A stretch of 64,000 bases of DNA. Source: Desertibacillus haloalkaliphilus (GTDB lineage: Bacteria > Bacillota > Bacilli > Bacillales > KJ1-10-99). A program made the translations under genes and the position numbers. The stretch is from NCBI RefSeq assembly GCF_019039105.1, contig NZ_JAHPIV010000006.1, positions 1 through 64,000 on the forward strand, read 5' to 3'. A model generated the notes under the pieces. That model worked only from the letters and a program-made list of their open reading frames with translations, made no database searches and was not told the DNA's origin. Of this stretch, positions 9,051-17,115 are shown in pieces; position 1 is the stretch's first letter; each line of letters opens with the position of its first letter.

Positions 9051-9539
9051 GTGAAGCATATTCTACTATTTCTAATGGTCGCCTTCATAATAAAGTCCTC
9101 GATGACACCACAGTTACTGGTTACGGAGCCAGCAACATGGTTTCACCTCCCGCATTATGAAGGTCCCTTTCAATTATCTTTTCTCTTTAACGCTGACAGT
9201 CCGTTTTACCGATTCTACTCCCTTCGAGTTGAGGAGGAATTTTTATTACGGAAATTAGGACATGTGCTTTCTTACGCAACTCTTACATACTTACTCTATT
9301 TGAACCTGTCGATCAAAAACCTCTGGGTGAAGCTATTGGTTGTCTGGGGAGCGGTCACGTTATTCGGTTTCCTTGATGAAATAAACCAAACATTTATTTA
9401 CTCACGCGACGGACGCTTACTTGATGTGATCCTTAACTCAACGGCAAGCCTCCTCACCGTCGTCATCATTTCAACCGTTGTTATGATTTCAAAGAAAAAA
9501 GCAGTGACAAAGATGATAAAAAATAAAAGAAGCATTTGA
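9051..9539 (+). CDS. VanZ-like family membrane protein, second copy
   Basis: 162 aa. Hydrophobic N terminus, then LLRKLGHVLSYATLTYLL and FGFLDEINQTFIYSRDGRLLDVILN, which match the VanZ motifs (K-x-x-H, DE..Q...R....D...N). It starts with GTG after AAAAGGACG. It is distinct in sequence from the copy at 4899. The 3' end overlaps the terminator stem. Confidence 0.8.
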   Translation: MKHILLFLMVAFIIKSSMTPQLLVTEPATWFHLPHYEGPFQLSFLFNADSPFYRFYSLRVEEEFLLRKLGHVLSYATLTYLLYLNLSIKNLWVKLLVVWGAVTLFGFLDEINQTFIYSRDGRLLDVILNSTASLLTVVIISTVVMISKKKAVTKMIKNKRSI

Positions 9540-9561
9540 TCAGGAATGAGATCAAATGCTT
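9529..9561. terminator. bidirectional terminator
   Basis: A perfect 13-bp stem, GAAGCATTTGATC / GATCAAATGCTTC, with a 7-nt loop. It overlaps the stop codon of the VanZ-like gene and serves the convergent gene at 9580. Confidence 0.75.
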
Positions 9562-9579
9562 CTTCATGTTTTGAGCGCC

Positions 9580-9792
9580 TTATTCACTTGACCAATCAGT
9601 AAAAGAGCCGGTACCATTGCATCCCGGACAATTCAATTCATCGGCACTAAAATAACCATAATACTCGCTGATTAGCATCGGATCATACCCCAATCCACTG
9701 CAATCAGGGCACTTCCCCGATGCTTGTGCCTTAGCAATTCTCTTTTGGTACCGATCTTCTCTCCATTGATTGAACGCATTAAGTAATCCCAT
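9580..9792 (-). CDS. small CXXCXGXG zinc-ribbon-like protein
   Basis: 70 aa. Two DnaJ-type motifs, CPDCSGLG and CPGCNGTG, are separated by about 20 residues, enough for one zinc site. The N terminus is helical and basic (FNQWREDRYQKRIAKAQ). The start ATG 9792 has GGTGG 6 nt upstream; the ATG at 9798 would leave no spacing. Its role is unknown; it may be a chaperone-like or redox protein. Confidence 0.65.
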   Translation of the reverse strand: MGLLNAFNQWREDRYQKRIAKAQASGKCPDCSGLGYDPMLISEYYGYFSADELNCPGCNGTGSFTDWSSE

Positions 9793-9862
9793 ATTCATCC
9801 ACCCTAAATATTAGTTTTCACTTAGGATGTGACAAATATCGAAAATTCATACATGGCAACCG

Positions 9863-9987
9863 GGGGTCAGACCCCTCACCAAAATCCTCATTTCATCACA
9901 CAAAAAAAGAACCTGCGATCCTTGCAGGCCCCTTGTTATCAGCTTTATTTACTTTATCGCATTAATGCAGTGAGGGGGTCAGACCCC
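9863..9987. repeat. composite repeat A, copy 1 (GGGGTCAGACCCC-bounded)
   Basis: Two palindromes GGGGTCAGACCCC (9863-9875 and 9975-9987) enclose about 100 bp that align with the element at 11786-11907: shared TCAC(C/T)AAAA, a G/C hairpin followed by CCCCTT, and ACTTTATC(G/A)CATTAA(T/C)GCA. The internal hairpin with A- and T-rich flanks may act as a terminator. Confidence 0.8.
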
Positions 9988-10188
9988 TAATTGTGGAGGG
10001 CTTTGTCCCCATGATTGGCCTTCGACAATGGATCTACCGAAGTGAAACAGGATCAATGCGATACCAAATGTGAGGGTCGCAACCACAAACTGCGCTTGTA
10101 TAACCAATAAAAATGTTAGTAACACACTTAAAAATTGAAAAACGGATTGAAGAAGTATTTTTTGAAAATCCTTTTTATACGTCATCAT
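9979..10188 (-). CDS. small two-helix membrane protein
   Basis: 69 aa with two adjacent hydrophobic stretches (about 15-32 and 33-50). Its last codons and TGA stop (Q-L-G-V-stop) are supplied by the GGGGTCAGACCCC palindrome of composite repeat A, so the native C terminus may have been replaced. Function is not recognised. Confidence 0.5.
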   Translation of the reverse strand: MMTYKKDFQKILLQSVFQFLSVLLTFLLVIQAQFVVATLTFGIALILFHFGRSIVEGQSWGQSPPQLGV

Positions 10189-10554
10189 TAAAATTTATCC
10201 CCACCTTTTAAGAATTTTTTATACTATTAATCTACCTTCTTTAACGTCAAATCTAAATGCGAAATGTCACAATCCAGCCTAAAAGCTTAACTTTTTTATT
10301 ATCCTATTAATTAGTCTTCCACCCAACTTCATTATATAAAACCAATATGAACTAAATATGAACTGAATAAAGAAAATTATGTAATTGCACTGAACCCTAT
10401 CATCATGAAAATCATATCACTCCTCATCTAGCAAATCCTTCAACTTGATAGATAACCTCCCAAAGAAAAAAAGAGATGAGGACCCTATTAACATAAAGAA
10501 GGGTCCTCATCTCTTATATATAAATGTGTCATCTTTGCATGAATAACACCACGG
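10189..10554. other. gene-poor AT-rich stretch
   Basis: 366 bp with no convincing ORF on either strand. The only structure is the terminator at 10471-10515. Confidence 0.6.
10471..10515 (-). terminator. strong terminator of the DUF4352 gene
   Basis: A perfect 16-bp stem (AAGAGATGAGGACCCT / AGGGTCCTCATCTCTT) with a 13-nt loop; the A run on the plus strand gives a U tract on the minus strand. Confidence 0.85.
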
Positions 10555-11238
10555 TTACTCCACTGACTCAAGGAAGATATATTGACTATCACCACCTGCA
10601 AACATCATTCCTGAATCAACTTCAAGGATAAATGGACGATCTAGATCGGGAACTTCAAATGCAACCATGCCATTAACCGTGAATTCTGGATTGACATTTT
10701 CCAAGAAAAACGAAAGTCCGCCAGATGCTAGTCTCGTTGCCGTTGAATCTGGGTCAAATGTACTGCCGCTATTGGCATCAATCACTTTTAACATCGCAGA
10801 ATCTATCATTCTCGCTTCGTTATCATTATTCATAATATCCAGATCAACAATTAAAAACATCCCACTCGTTTCAGCGACTTCAAAATCACCTTCAATACGA
10901 TCTTGTGCGTAAATTTGGTTCGCTACATATGTAAGCTCACCTGCCTGCACAGCTTCATTCATTCGAAACACCTGTTGTCCGTCATAAACGAACTCATCAG
11001 ATTCACCTTCACCAGCTTGCTCTGTCTCATCAGCATTAGCTTCACCTTCATTGGTATCGGCCTCTTCCTCTGTTGCAGGTTCATCGGTTGTTTCAGCTGC
11101 TTCGTCTCCTTGATTAGATTCTGTCACTTGCTCCTCTGGAGTGGACGAAACCTCTTCGTCCCCATCACCAATAATAATACCTATAAAGACGAGAAATACG
11201 AAAAACCCCAAGCCACCTAATAATATCTTTTTAAACAT
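10555..11238 (-). CDS. DUF4352-type exported protein
   Basis: 227 aa. One N-terminal membrane anchor (about 5-24), a very acidic low-complexity spacer (about 28-85, rich in E, T, A), then an immunoglobulin-like DUF4352 domain (about 90-225) with the pattern GMFLIVDLDIMNND and VNGMVAFEVPD. Such proteins sit outside the membrane and are often paired with small membrane proteins, as here with the DUF4064 protein 19 bp upstream. The specific ligand is unknown. Confidence 0.75.
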   Translation of the reverse strand: MFKKILLGGLGFFVFLVFIGIIIGDGDEEVSSTPEEQVTESNQGDEAAETTDEPATEEEADTNEGEANADETEQAGEGESDEFVYDGQQVFRMNEAVQAGELTYVANQIYAQDRIEGDFEVAETSGMFLIVDLDIMNNDNEARMIDSAMLKVIDANSGSTFDPDSTATRLASGGLSFFLENVNPEFTVNGMVAFEVPDLDRPFILEVDSGMMFAGGDSQYIFLESVE

Positions 11239-11257
11239 ATACTCTTCCCCCTTTCAT

Positions 11258-11599
11258 TTATTGTGCAACGGGTTGCTTTTTGGGTTTACGCATAATGCCC
11301 ATTAGCCCCGCTGCCACTAGGAATAAAGCTGGTACGACACCAAATAAACTAATAGAAATTAATATAGCTATACCACTAATCACCATCAACCAGCCTCCAG
11401 CTTTCGCCTTAAACTTAACAACAATCGCCCCGATGATCGCGAGAGCACTAAATAGAAAAGCACTAGCTCCCAAACCTGATATTTCACTGCTACCACTTAC
11501 TGCCTCATCAATCCCGCCGATAAACAGTGCCAAAAATGCACCACCAAAACCAATAAGACCACCTATAATACCTAATACCACTTCCGTAGTCCTACTCAC
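11258..11599 (-). CDS. DUF4064-type small membrane protein
   Basis: 113 aa from GTG 11599 (SRTTEVVLGIIGGLIGFGG). Three or four hydrophobic helices and a basic C-terminal tail (MRKPKKQPVAQ) match DUF4064. The frame is open to 11635, but the upstream part is unlike the family and GAGGGTGTGG lies at an RBS distance from the GTG. It probably forms an operon with the DUF4352 gene. Confidence 0.65.
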   Translation of the reverse strand: MSRTTEVVLGIIGGLIGFGGAFLALFIGGIDEAVSGSSEISGLGASAFLFSALAIIGAIVVKFKAKAGGWLMVISGIAILISISLFGVVPALFLVAAGLMGIMRKPKKQPVAQ

Positions 11600-11785
11600 A
11601 TTTCCACACCCTCTTCCATTTTCTGATAACAACACCTATATCATACCACAATAATGGTAATAAATAACTATAATTCGTCAATTATCTACTATAATTTTAT
11701 AAATAATAGAACTTAAATAGTAAAACAAACCTATGTAATTAGCATTGTTATCGTTAGAAAGGCGCGAATGTAAAAAAAGAAAAAA

Positions 11786-11907
11786 GGGGTCAGACCCCTC
11801 ACTAAAAATCACCATTTCCCCGCACAAAAAGGAGCCGCGTACCAGCGAGGCCCCTTTTTACTAACTTTATAAACTTTATCACATTAACGCACTGAGGGTC
11901 AGACCCC
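11786..11907. repeat. composite repeat A, copy 2
   Basis: Palindromes at 11786-11798 and 11896-11907 (GGGTCAGACCCC) bound 122 bp homologous to the 9863-9987 copy. The core carries a hairpin (AAAAAGG..GCG / CG..GGCCCCTTTTT) with a terminator look. It fills most of the gap upstream of the DUF4064 gene. Confidence 0.8.
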
Positions 11908-11945
11908 TAAGGAGGAGGGGAGATGACCCGAACATTTTTACCGAA

Positions 11946-14099
11946 TTAATTCATAGCGTTGTATAAAGACTTTGCAAACTCAACCCGTGAAACAGTTTCT
12001 TTGGCCTTAAATTCCTCTGATTTTTCGAATATTCCTTGTTCAACTAAAGTCACAACATCTTCAGAGTGCGCGGGACTAACATCCGCTAGATATCCCATTT
12101 CTAGAGAACTCTCAGCAACCGGCGCGATGCCAAATGCCCTCACTAAAACCGAAGCGAGTTGTTCTCTTGTTAAGAATTGATCAGTCATAAATACAGCTCC
12201 ATTCCCTTTGAACAATCCAGCTTCAGTAGTAGCTGCAATTGCTTTAGCAAAAGAGTGATTGGCATGAATGTCATTGTAATTTTCTAAAGCACCCTCTAAG
12301 TTTTCCGGTACATCTAATTGAAGTCCACTTGTAAACATCTGTGCTGCTTGAGAACGAGTAATTTTTTCATCTGAACGAAATTCCTTTGTACCATCCGCTA
12401 ATTCATATCCATTGATAATCCCAGTTGCTACTAAGTCCATCACCACTTCATAATCGGGATGATTCGGCTGTAAATCAGTAAACGTAACTGGTGATTCAAT
12501 TAATGTTGGGGATTTTCGATGCCCGGTTGCTTGCTCATAATCATAAGCCATCGCAATAAGGTCAGCTTCACTCCACATCTCACCGAAAAATGCCAACGCA
12601 AACGGTGATCCACTTTCGTAATAACCCGCCGGAACAGTTATTAGTGGCAAGCCACTAATGTTAATTTCAGACACCGTCGTCGCACCAATGTTTTCTCCCC
12701 CTAGCTCAGGTGTTTCTTTATACATTTGTGGGAATACAAACGCATCAAGTTTATGTTCGTCCATCACTTCATTGATGATTCGTAAGTACTCATTCCTAAC
12801 CTCATTAAAATGGGTTAAATCTACTTCTACTTCTGGGTTACTTAATGCTTCATCAATATCGACACGTCCAACTAACCAGCTTAGTGGTCCATCCTCTGTC
12901 CAAGGGATTTCTCCCGCTTCTGCAAAGACATCGTCAATTGTCAGTGCATCATTATCTGGATCTAAGTTTTTCAAATAGTTTGCTAGATCGTAAAAGAATG
13001 ACTCATAGCCGACATTCCCTGCTTCCTCAACATAATTTGCAAATTCAGAACCTGCAAATGGATCGTCGACAACCTCTGCCCCTTGGCTTTCTAGTTGTTG
13101 AATAGCGAGATTATAAAGCTCTGCTGTTTCTTCTGTCAGTTCGACATCACGCCACCCTGCACCAAAAAGCCCAATTCGTTTACCGTCAAGAGCAGAATCA
13201 TCAAGAGCTGATAAGTATCCATTACTTGGAACGTTACCAATTGCTGCTTCAGTTAACGGATCCACTTCGGTGTAACCGGCCATAACGTCTAGCATCAACG
13301 CAGCATCCTCAACCGTGCGGGCATGCGGCCCTAGTACATCACGTGTACTTCCTGCTAGGGGTGTAACTCCTGTGATCGGTACAAGTCCAAACGAAGGTTT
13401 GATACCAACAACCCCTTGTGCTGCAGCCGGGTTTTGGATCGATCCCCCGGTTTCTTCAGCGACTCCCATGACTGCAAAGTTTCCTGAAACGGCCATAGCC
13501 GTCCCACTACTACTTCCACCTGGAGCAGCGGTCGGGTTAAAGGCATTATACGTCGGTCCATCCCAACTCGTACTTGCATGTGTACCTGTCGCACTAAACG
13601 CTGGAATATTTGTTTTCCCAATAATAATCGCACCTGCTTCTTTCAATCTAGTCACCACTGGTGCATCATTGGTTGGCATTAACTCAATGCCACCAGCTTC
13701 CTCACTGAGTGGAGCCCAGCCAAACGTTGTTGGAAATCCACTAACATCAACTGCTTCTTTTATAACGACTGGTATACCTGCTAAAGGTCCAAGCTCTGCT
13801 CCTTCCTCACGTAAGCGATCAATTTCCTTTGCATCCTCTAAAGCTTCATGATTCATAAACGTAAACGCATTATATGTTCCTTCGTATGTCTCAATCCTGT
13901 CAAGATAGGCCTGAATAATCTCCTCAGTTGAATATTGACCATCCTCATAACCAGATAACAGTTCATTAGCTGTTATTTCCTCAATCTTCAAACCTTCTGA
14001 TGCAAAGCTCGCAGACCCGAAAGATAGTACCCCTGTCAATCCAATAATGGACGTTAACACTAGATACATTACTCGTTTTATTAACTTTTTTTGTTTCAC
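11946..14099 (-). CDS. secreted amidase-signature hydrolase with C-terminal SLH domains
   Basis: 717 aa. Signal peptide about 1-33. The amidase-signature domain (about 40-510) has the catalytic Lys in VVIKEAVD, the Gly/Ser-rich GGSSSGTA motif, the cis-Ser region GGSIQNPAA and the nearby DVLGPHART. The C-terminal 190 residues hold SLH-like repeats (FTDLQPNHPDYEVVMDL, YNDIHANHSFAKAIAAT, LADVSPAHSEDVVTLVE), somewhat divergent. The GTG start follows GGGG. Amidase-signature enzymes hydrolyse carboxamides; an SLH-tethered form suggests cell-surface use on amides, peptides or wall fragments. Confidence 0.85.
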   Translation of the reverse strand: MKQKKLIKRVMYLVLTSIIGLTGVLSFGSASFASEGLKIEEITANELLSGYEDGQYSTEEIIQAYLDRIETYEGTYNAFTFMNHEALEDAKEIDRLREEGAELGPLAGIPVVIKEAVDVSGFPTTFGWAPLSEEAGGIELMPTNDAPVVTRLKEAGAIIIGKTNIPAFSATGTHASTSWDGPTYNAFNPTAAPGGSSSGTAMAVSGNFAVMGVAEETGGSIQNPAAAQGVVGIKPSFGLVPITGVTPLAGSTRDVLGPHARTVEDAALMLDVMAGYTEVDPLTEAAIGNVPSNGYLSALDDSALDGKRIGLFGAGWRDVELTEETAELYNLAIQQLESQGAEVVDDPFAGSEFANYVEEAGNVGYESFFYDLANYLKNLDPDNDALTIDDVFAEAGEIPWTEDGPLSWLVGRVDIDEALSNPEVEVDLTHFNEVRNEYLRIINEVMDEHKLDAFVFPQMYKETPELGGENIGATTVSEINISGLPLITVPAGYYESGSPFALAFFGEMWSEADLIAMAYDYEQATGHRKSPTLIESPVTFTDLQPNHPDYEVVMDLVATGIINGYELADGTKEFRSDEKITRSQAAQMFTSGLQLDVPENLEGALENYNDIHANHSFAKAIAATTEAGLFKGNGAVFMTDQFLTREQLASVLVRAFGIAPVAESSLEMGYLADVSPAHSEDVVTLVEQGIFEKSEEFKAKETVSRVEFAKSLYNAMN

Positions 14100-14289
14100 G
14101 TTTTTAACCCCTTCCCTATTTAATAGATCTAGTAAAAATTTTTAGAATTAGCGTCCCCCACCTCCTTTTAAAAAAGGTAACATTTTTAACCATATGAATC
14201 TTTTAGATTGAGAGATAATATTTCAAAGAAAAAATGAGGGAAAGACCTCCCCTCATTTCTTCTCCTCACTTTTAACTTTTTATTCTCTA

Positions 14290-14301
14290 GGGTCAGACCC
14301 C
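14290..14301. repeat. GGGTCAGACCCC palindrome (single)
   Basis: Single copy of the second palindrome family, adjacent to the stop codon of the gene at 14303. Confidence 0.8.
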
Positions 14302-14302
14302 A

Positions 14303-14617
14303 TCAGTCCTCTTCCTTTTCCAAAAACTGCTGTAATTGGTCCAGGCGTTGGTCGAATTCTTTCGTATCAATCTCTTTTTCATTGAAAGTATCAAAGTTCC
14401 CCATGTCTGGGAATTGACTATTAGCCACCTCCCTACCCGCCGCACTCTGCTTATCCCCTAATTCCTCCACCGGTACAGCGGAAGCGATACTTGGGTCTCG
14501 TTGGTCAATCTGACGCAAACGAGTAAACAACCCATCATACTCGGCCTGAAGCTTCTCACGCTCTTGAAAAATTTGCTGCATCCGCAACTGAATTGCCGCT
14601 CTCTCATCGAAAGTCAT
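14303..14617 (-). CDS. small helical hypothetical protein
   Basis: 104 aa, acidic, with a coiled-coil-like N-terminal half (RAAIQLRMQQIFQEREKLQAE) and C-terminal half (EFDQRLDQLQQFLEKEED). No signal or membrane segment. The start ATG 14617 has AGAGGTG 9 nt upstream. The GTG at 14629 is part of that RBS. Not recognised. Confidence 0.55.
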   Translation of the reverse strand: MTFDERAAIQLRMQQIFQEREKLQAEYDGLFTRLRQIDQRDPSIASAVPVEELGDKQSAAGREVANSQFPDMGNFDTFNEKEIDTKEFDQRLDQLQQFLEKEED

Positions 14618-14789
14618 ACTATTATTCACCTCTGTTTTATAATTAATTTTATTTTCTAAATTATAACATAATTCAAGAAGGACGAAGTGACTGTAAAACT
14701 GCTAGTTATACCATTTTAAAAATTTTTTCTCACATATCACCTGAAACTCATCGTTCTCACTATATATAGAGTGAAAGGAGGTGAGGGTG

Positions 14790-14999
14790 ATGGCAGTCAT
14801 TAAAAACTCACGACTATCTCTTCAATTCGAAGTTGGGATTGATGATGATGGGTTACCGATCTATAGGACGAAAAGCTTTAACAACGTCAAGTTAAACGCC
14901 ACAGACGAACAACTAACAAACACAGCACAAGCACTAATTGGCTTGCAACAGCATCCAGCGATGAGCATCGAACGAAACAATGTTTACAGCCTAGTGTAA
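14790..14999 (+). CDS. DUF1659 family protein
   Basis: 69 aa starting MAVIKNSRLSLQFEVG, with the family pattern RTKSFNNVKLNATDEQL. The start is fixed by AAAGGAGGTGA just upstream; the earlier in-frame ATG overlaps this RBS. It is followed by a DUF2922 gene and a YvrJ gene, the standard trio in Bacillaceae. The function of the trio is not established. Confidence 0.85.
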   Translation: MAVIKNSRLSLQFEVGIDDDGLPIYRTKSFNNVKLNATDEQLTNTAQALIGLQQHPAMSIERNNVYSLV

Positions 15000-15036
15000 G
15001 GCAAAATTATTTACTTAACGAAAGGAGGAGCTACTC

Positions 15037-15258
15037 ATGGACAAGCAAATTCAATTACAATTTGAAAATGTCGAGGGGCGTACAGTAACCATTTCACTCG
15101 ATGACCCAATCGAACCCGTTGACCAGGAAACTGTTCGCGCAGCAATGGATACGATCATCTCAGAAGGCGCTATTGCATCAACTCGAGGCGATCTCGTCGC
15201 TAAGAAAAGCGCACGCATCGTCGGTCGCACCGTAGAAATGGTCGATATTAGCGAGTAG
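15037..15258 (+). CDS. DUF2922 family protein
   Basis: 73 aa (LQFENVEGRTVTISLDDP...VRAAMDTIISEGAI). RBS AAAGGAGG lies 7 nt before the ATG. It is the middle gene of the DUF1659/DUF2922/YvrJ trio and ends just before a hairpin at 15263-15308. Confidence 0.85.
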   Translation: MDKQIQLQFENVEGRTVTISLDDPIEPVDQETVRAAMDTIISEGAIASTRGDLVAKKSARIVGRTVEMVDISE

Positions 15259-15262
15259 AGTT

Positions 15263-15308
15263 GAAGCGGTGTGAGGGTCCTATCTTGGACGGCTCTCACC
15301 GCTCTTTT
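15263..15308 (+). terminator. intrinsic terminator or attenuator inside the trio
   Basis: AGCGGTG(T)GAG pairs with CTCACCGCT, with an internal GTCC/GGAC extension, followed by CTTTTTT. It sits between the DUF2922 and YvrJ genes, so it should reduce YvrJ expression. Confidence 0.6.
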
Positions 15309-15338
15309 TTCACTATGTACTGAAAGGGGGATACGATT

Positions 15339-15494
15339 ATGGAAGTTTGGTTGCCACTCCTCAGCGAATATGGCTTCCCGATTGTGGTCACACTCTACTT
15401 ATTACATCGAGTCGAAAAAAAGCTTGATGCTGTCAACCATTCAATCATCGAATTGGGTGCCAGGCACCATAACGCCTATAAAAAAACCAGCTAA
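15339..15494 (+). CDS. YvrJ family small membrane protein with repeat-derived tail
   Basis: 51 aa starting MEVWLPLLSEYGFPIVVTLY, typical of the YvrJ family (one membrane helix, then HRVEKKLDAV). RBS AAAGGGGG precedes the ATG. From residue 39 onward (LGARHHNAYKKTS) it is encoded by a REP palindrome and flanking DNA. The stop at 15492-15494 lies in a small duplication next to the following REP doublet. The original C terminus has probably been replaced. Confidence 0.75.
   Translation: MEVWLPLLSEYGFPIVVTLYLLHRVEKKLDAVNHSIIELGARHHNAYKKTS
15456..15468. repeat. REP single palindrome
   Basis: GGTGCCAGGCACC lying inside the yvrJ-like coding frame. Confidence 0.9.
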
Positions 15495-15547
15495 TAAGCG
15501 GTGCCAAATAAGCGGTGCCAGGCACCTTAACACAGGTGCCTGGCACC
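15493..15547. repeat. REP doublet with 14-bp edge duplication
   Basis: Palindromes at 15514 and 15535 (21 bp apart). AATAAGCGGTGCCA is tandemly repeated at 15493-15506 and 15507-15520, so the left arm of the palindrome is duplicated. Confidence 0.85.
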
Positions 15548-15627
15548 CTTTTATCCACAAACAAAAAGAGCATCCCATTCAAGGAAAGTGCCCCAATAAT
15601 TATCTCTATCTATTTTTAGGTTTTGTT

Positions 15628-16020
15628 TTATTGGATTTTCAAACGGTGAATTTCTAACTTGTTTTTTGATGTTTCTAAATACGTGTACTCAATGTCACTT
15701 GTCAATGTATCAAGACGGGTATTTACTTCGGCAAAACGGTCTGTCATCTCTTTTCGGATACTTTGTTGGCCAGCTTTGAGGACTTCAATATCAGCTTGCA
15801 TTGCCTTTTGACCTTCTTCTAGATTAATCAGTCGACCTTCAATTCCTGTAAAACGCTTGTCCATTTCTCCAAAACGCTTATCCATTCCTTCAAAGCGCTC
15901 GTCCATTTCTCCAAAACGCTTGTCCACGGCTTCAAACTTCTCGATCATTTCGTTTCGAAAGTCCTTCAATTCCTTTTGAATAACCGACGTGAGCATTTCC
16001 TTTAACTCGTCCATGTTCAT
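15628..16020 (-). CDS. coiled-coil protein with heptad repeats
   Basis: 130 aa, entirely helical. Tandem MDKRFGEMDERFEGMDKRF repeats (about 30-60) are followed by further coiled coil (LEEGQKAMQADIEVLKAGQ). No membrane segment. GGGGGATGG lies upstream of the ATG. Proteins of this shape are often structural or regulatory adaptors; a specific role cannot be assigned. Confidence 0.65.
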   Translation of the reverse strand: MNMDELKEMLTSVIQKELKDFRNEMIEKFEAVDKRFGEMDERFEGMDKRFGEMDKRFTGIEGRLINLEEGQKAMQADIEVLKAGQQSIRKEMTDRFAEVNTRLDTLTSDIEYTYLETSKNKLEIHRLKIQ

Positions 16021-16144
16021 ACACCATCCCCCACCTTTTTAAATTGGCATAAGACTAAGTGACAGTACAAGACTCGGGATCGAAACATTATTACCCGCAA
16101 AACAAGAACATAAGTTCCTTACATAAAATTATACAACAATCCAT

Positions 16145-16190
16145 AGAATTGGTGCCTGGCACCGTTGTTGGGGTGCCTGGCACCAATTCT
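16145..16190. repeat. REP doublet
   Basis: Two GGTGCCTGGCACC (16151, 16172; 21 bp apart), both with central T. AGAATT and AATTCT extend the outer inverted repeat. Confidence 0.9.
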
Positions 16191-16201
16191 ATACCATACA
16201 T

Positions 16202-17011
16202 CTACGTATCAAACCTAATCCGCACTTCAACCAAATCCTGCACGGATCCATCCATCGCACTACGCGTATACACTTGTAGCACGCCAGCGTCGGCGGTTGG
16301 TTGATTGTCAAAGGGGATTCGATCTCGAAAACGGCTATAGGTGGGGGCACCGTATTCGGCGGTTGTGAACGTTTCTTCTGTGACTACGACTCCATTGTTA
16401 TCCACAACTCGGTACAAGACATTCGCCTCAAATGCTCGGGCATACCCAGTGATAACTTGATTATCACGAATCATAAATCCTGGGAAAGGCTGCGTGACAA
16501 CGATGTTTGTAGACATTGGAAGTGGAATGATAAGCCTCATCCCTTGGTAAAGAACATCAGGTGAAAACGTCAGTCGTCGCTCATTAGCTTGGAGGATAAT
16601 TGGGATCCCCACCCCTATTCGTTCTGATATTGATGCAAGTGAATCGCCCTCCTCAACTTCATAGACAACAGCAGGAACATGAATTTGTTGATGTGGCAAA
16701 ATAAAATTAGGATTGTGGATCGTCTCGTTGATCCCAACCAAAAGCTCTGGGTCAGCCGTAAATCGCTGTGCTAAAGCACCTATCGTATCACCTTGTTGAA
16801 TGACGTACAATGTCAATGTTTCCGTTGCAACCTCTTTGGGGATCACAAGCAATTGCCCCTGATAAATCGTATACGGATCAACAAAAGGCGGATACAAAGC
16901 ATTAGCACGGGTAATCGACTCCACTGTACTTTCGTAACGGACGGCAAGACTGTACACCGTCTCGCCAGGCTGAACTGTATGCAAAATATGTGTACCAAAC
17001 ATAATAGGCAT
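16202..17011 (-). CDS. LysM x3 plus Gmad2 domain protein
   Basis: 269 aa. Three LysM peptidoglycan-binding domains (about 8-58 HTVQPGETVYSLAVRY, 62-110 YVIQQGDTIGALAQRF, 112-162 YEVEEGDSLASISERI) are followed by a C-terminal Gmad2-like immunoglobulin fold (about 165-268: IVVTQPFPGFMIRDN, ITGYARAFEANVLYRV). Gmad2 is associated with spore germination and sporulation proteins, so a spore-cortex or coat role is inferred. The start is ATG 17011 with AAAGGAG upstream. The frame stays open to 17116, but that extension translates a REP doublet (VPGT...VPGT) and is not real. Confidence 0.85.
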   Translation of the reverse strand: MPIMFGTHILHTVQPGETVYSLAVRYESTVESITRANALYPPFVDPYTIYQGQLLVIPKEVATETLTLYVIQQGDTIGALAQRFTADPELLVGINETIHNPNFILPHQQIHVPAVVYEVEEGDSLASISERIGVGIPIILQANERRLTFSPDVLYQGMRLIIPLPMSTNIVVTQPFPGFMIRDNQVITGYARAFEANVLYRVVDNNGVVVTEETFTTAEYGAPTYSRFRDRIPFDNQPTADAGVLQVYTRSAMDGSVQDLVEVRIRFDT

Positions 17012-17075
17012 TTGACACCGCTCCTTTATGAGTTCACTACTTATAGATATGAGTGAGCATGGCGGTGTTATGCCT

Positions 17076-17113
17076 AGGGTGCCAGGCACCACCAATGCGG
17101 TGCCTGGCACCCT
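17076..17113. repeat. REP doublet
   Basis: Palindromes at 17078 (A centre) and 17099 (T centre), 21 bp apart, ending next to the stop codon of the amidinotransferase-fold gene at 17116. Confidence 0.9.
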
Positions 17114-17115
17114 CA

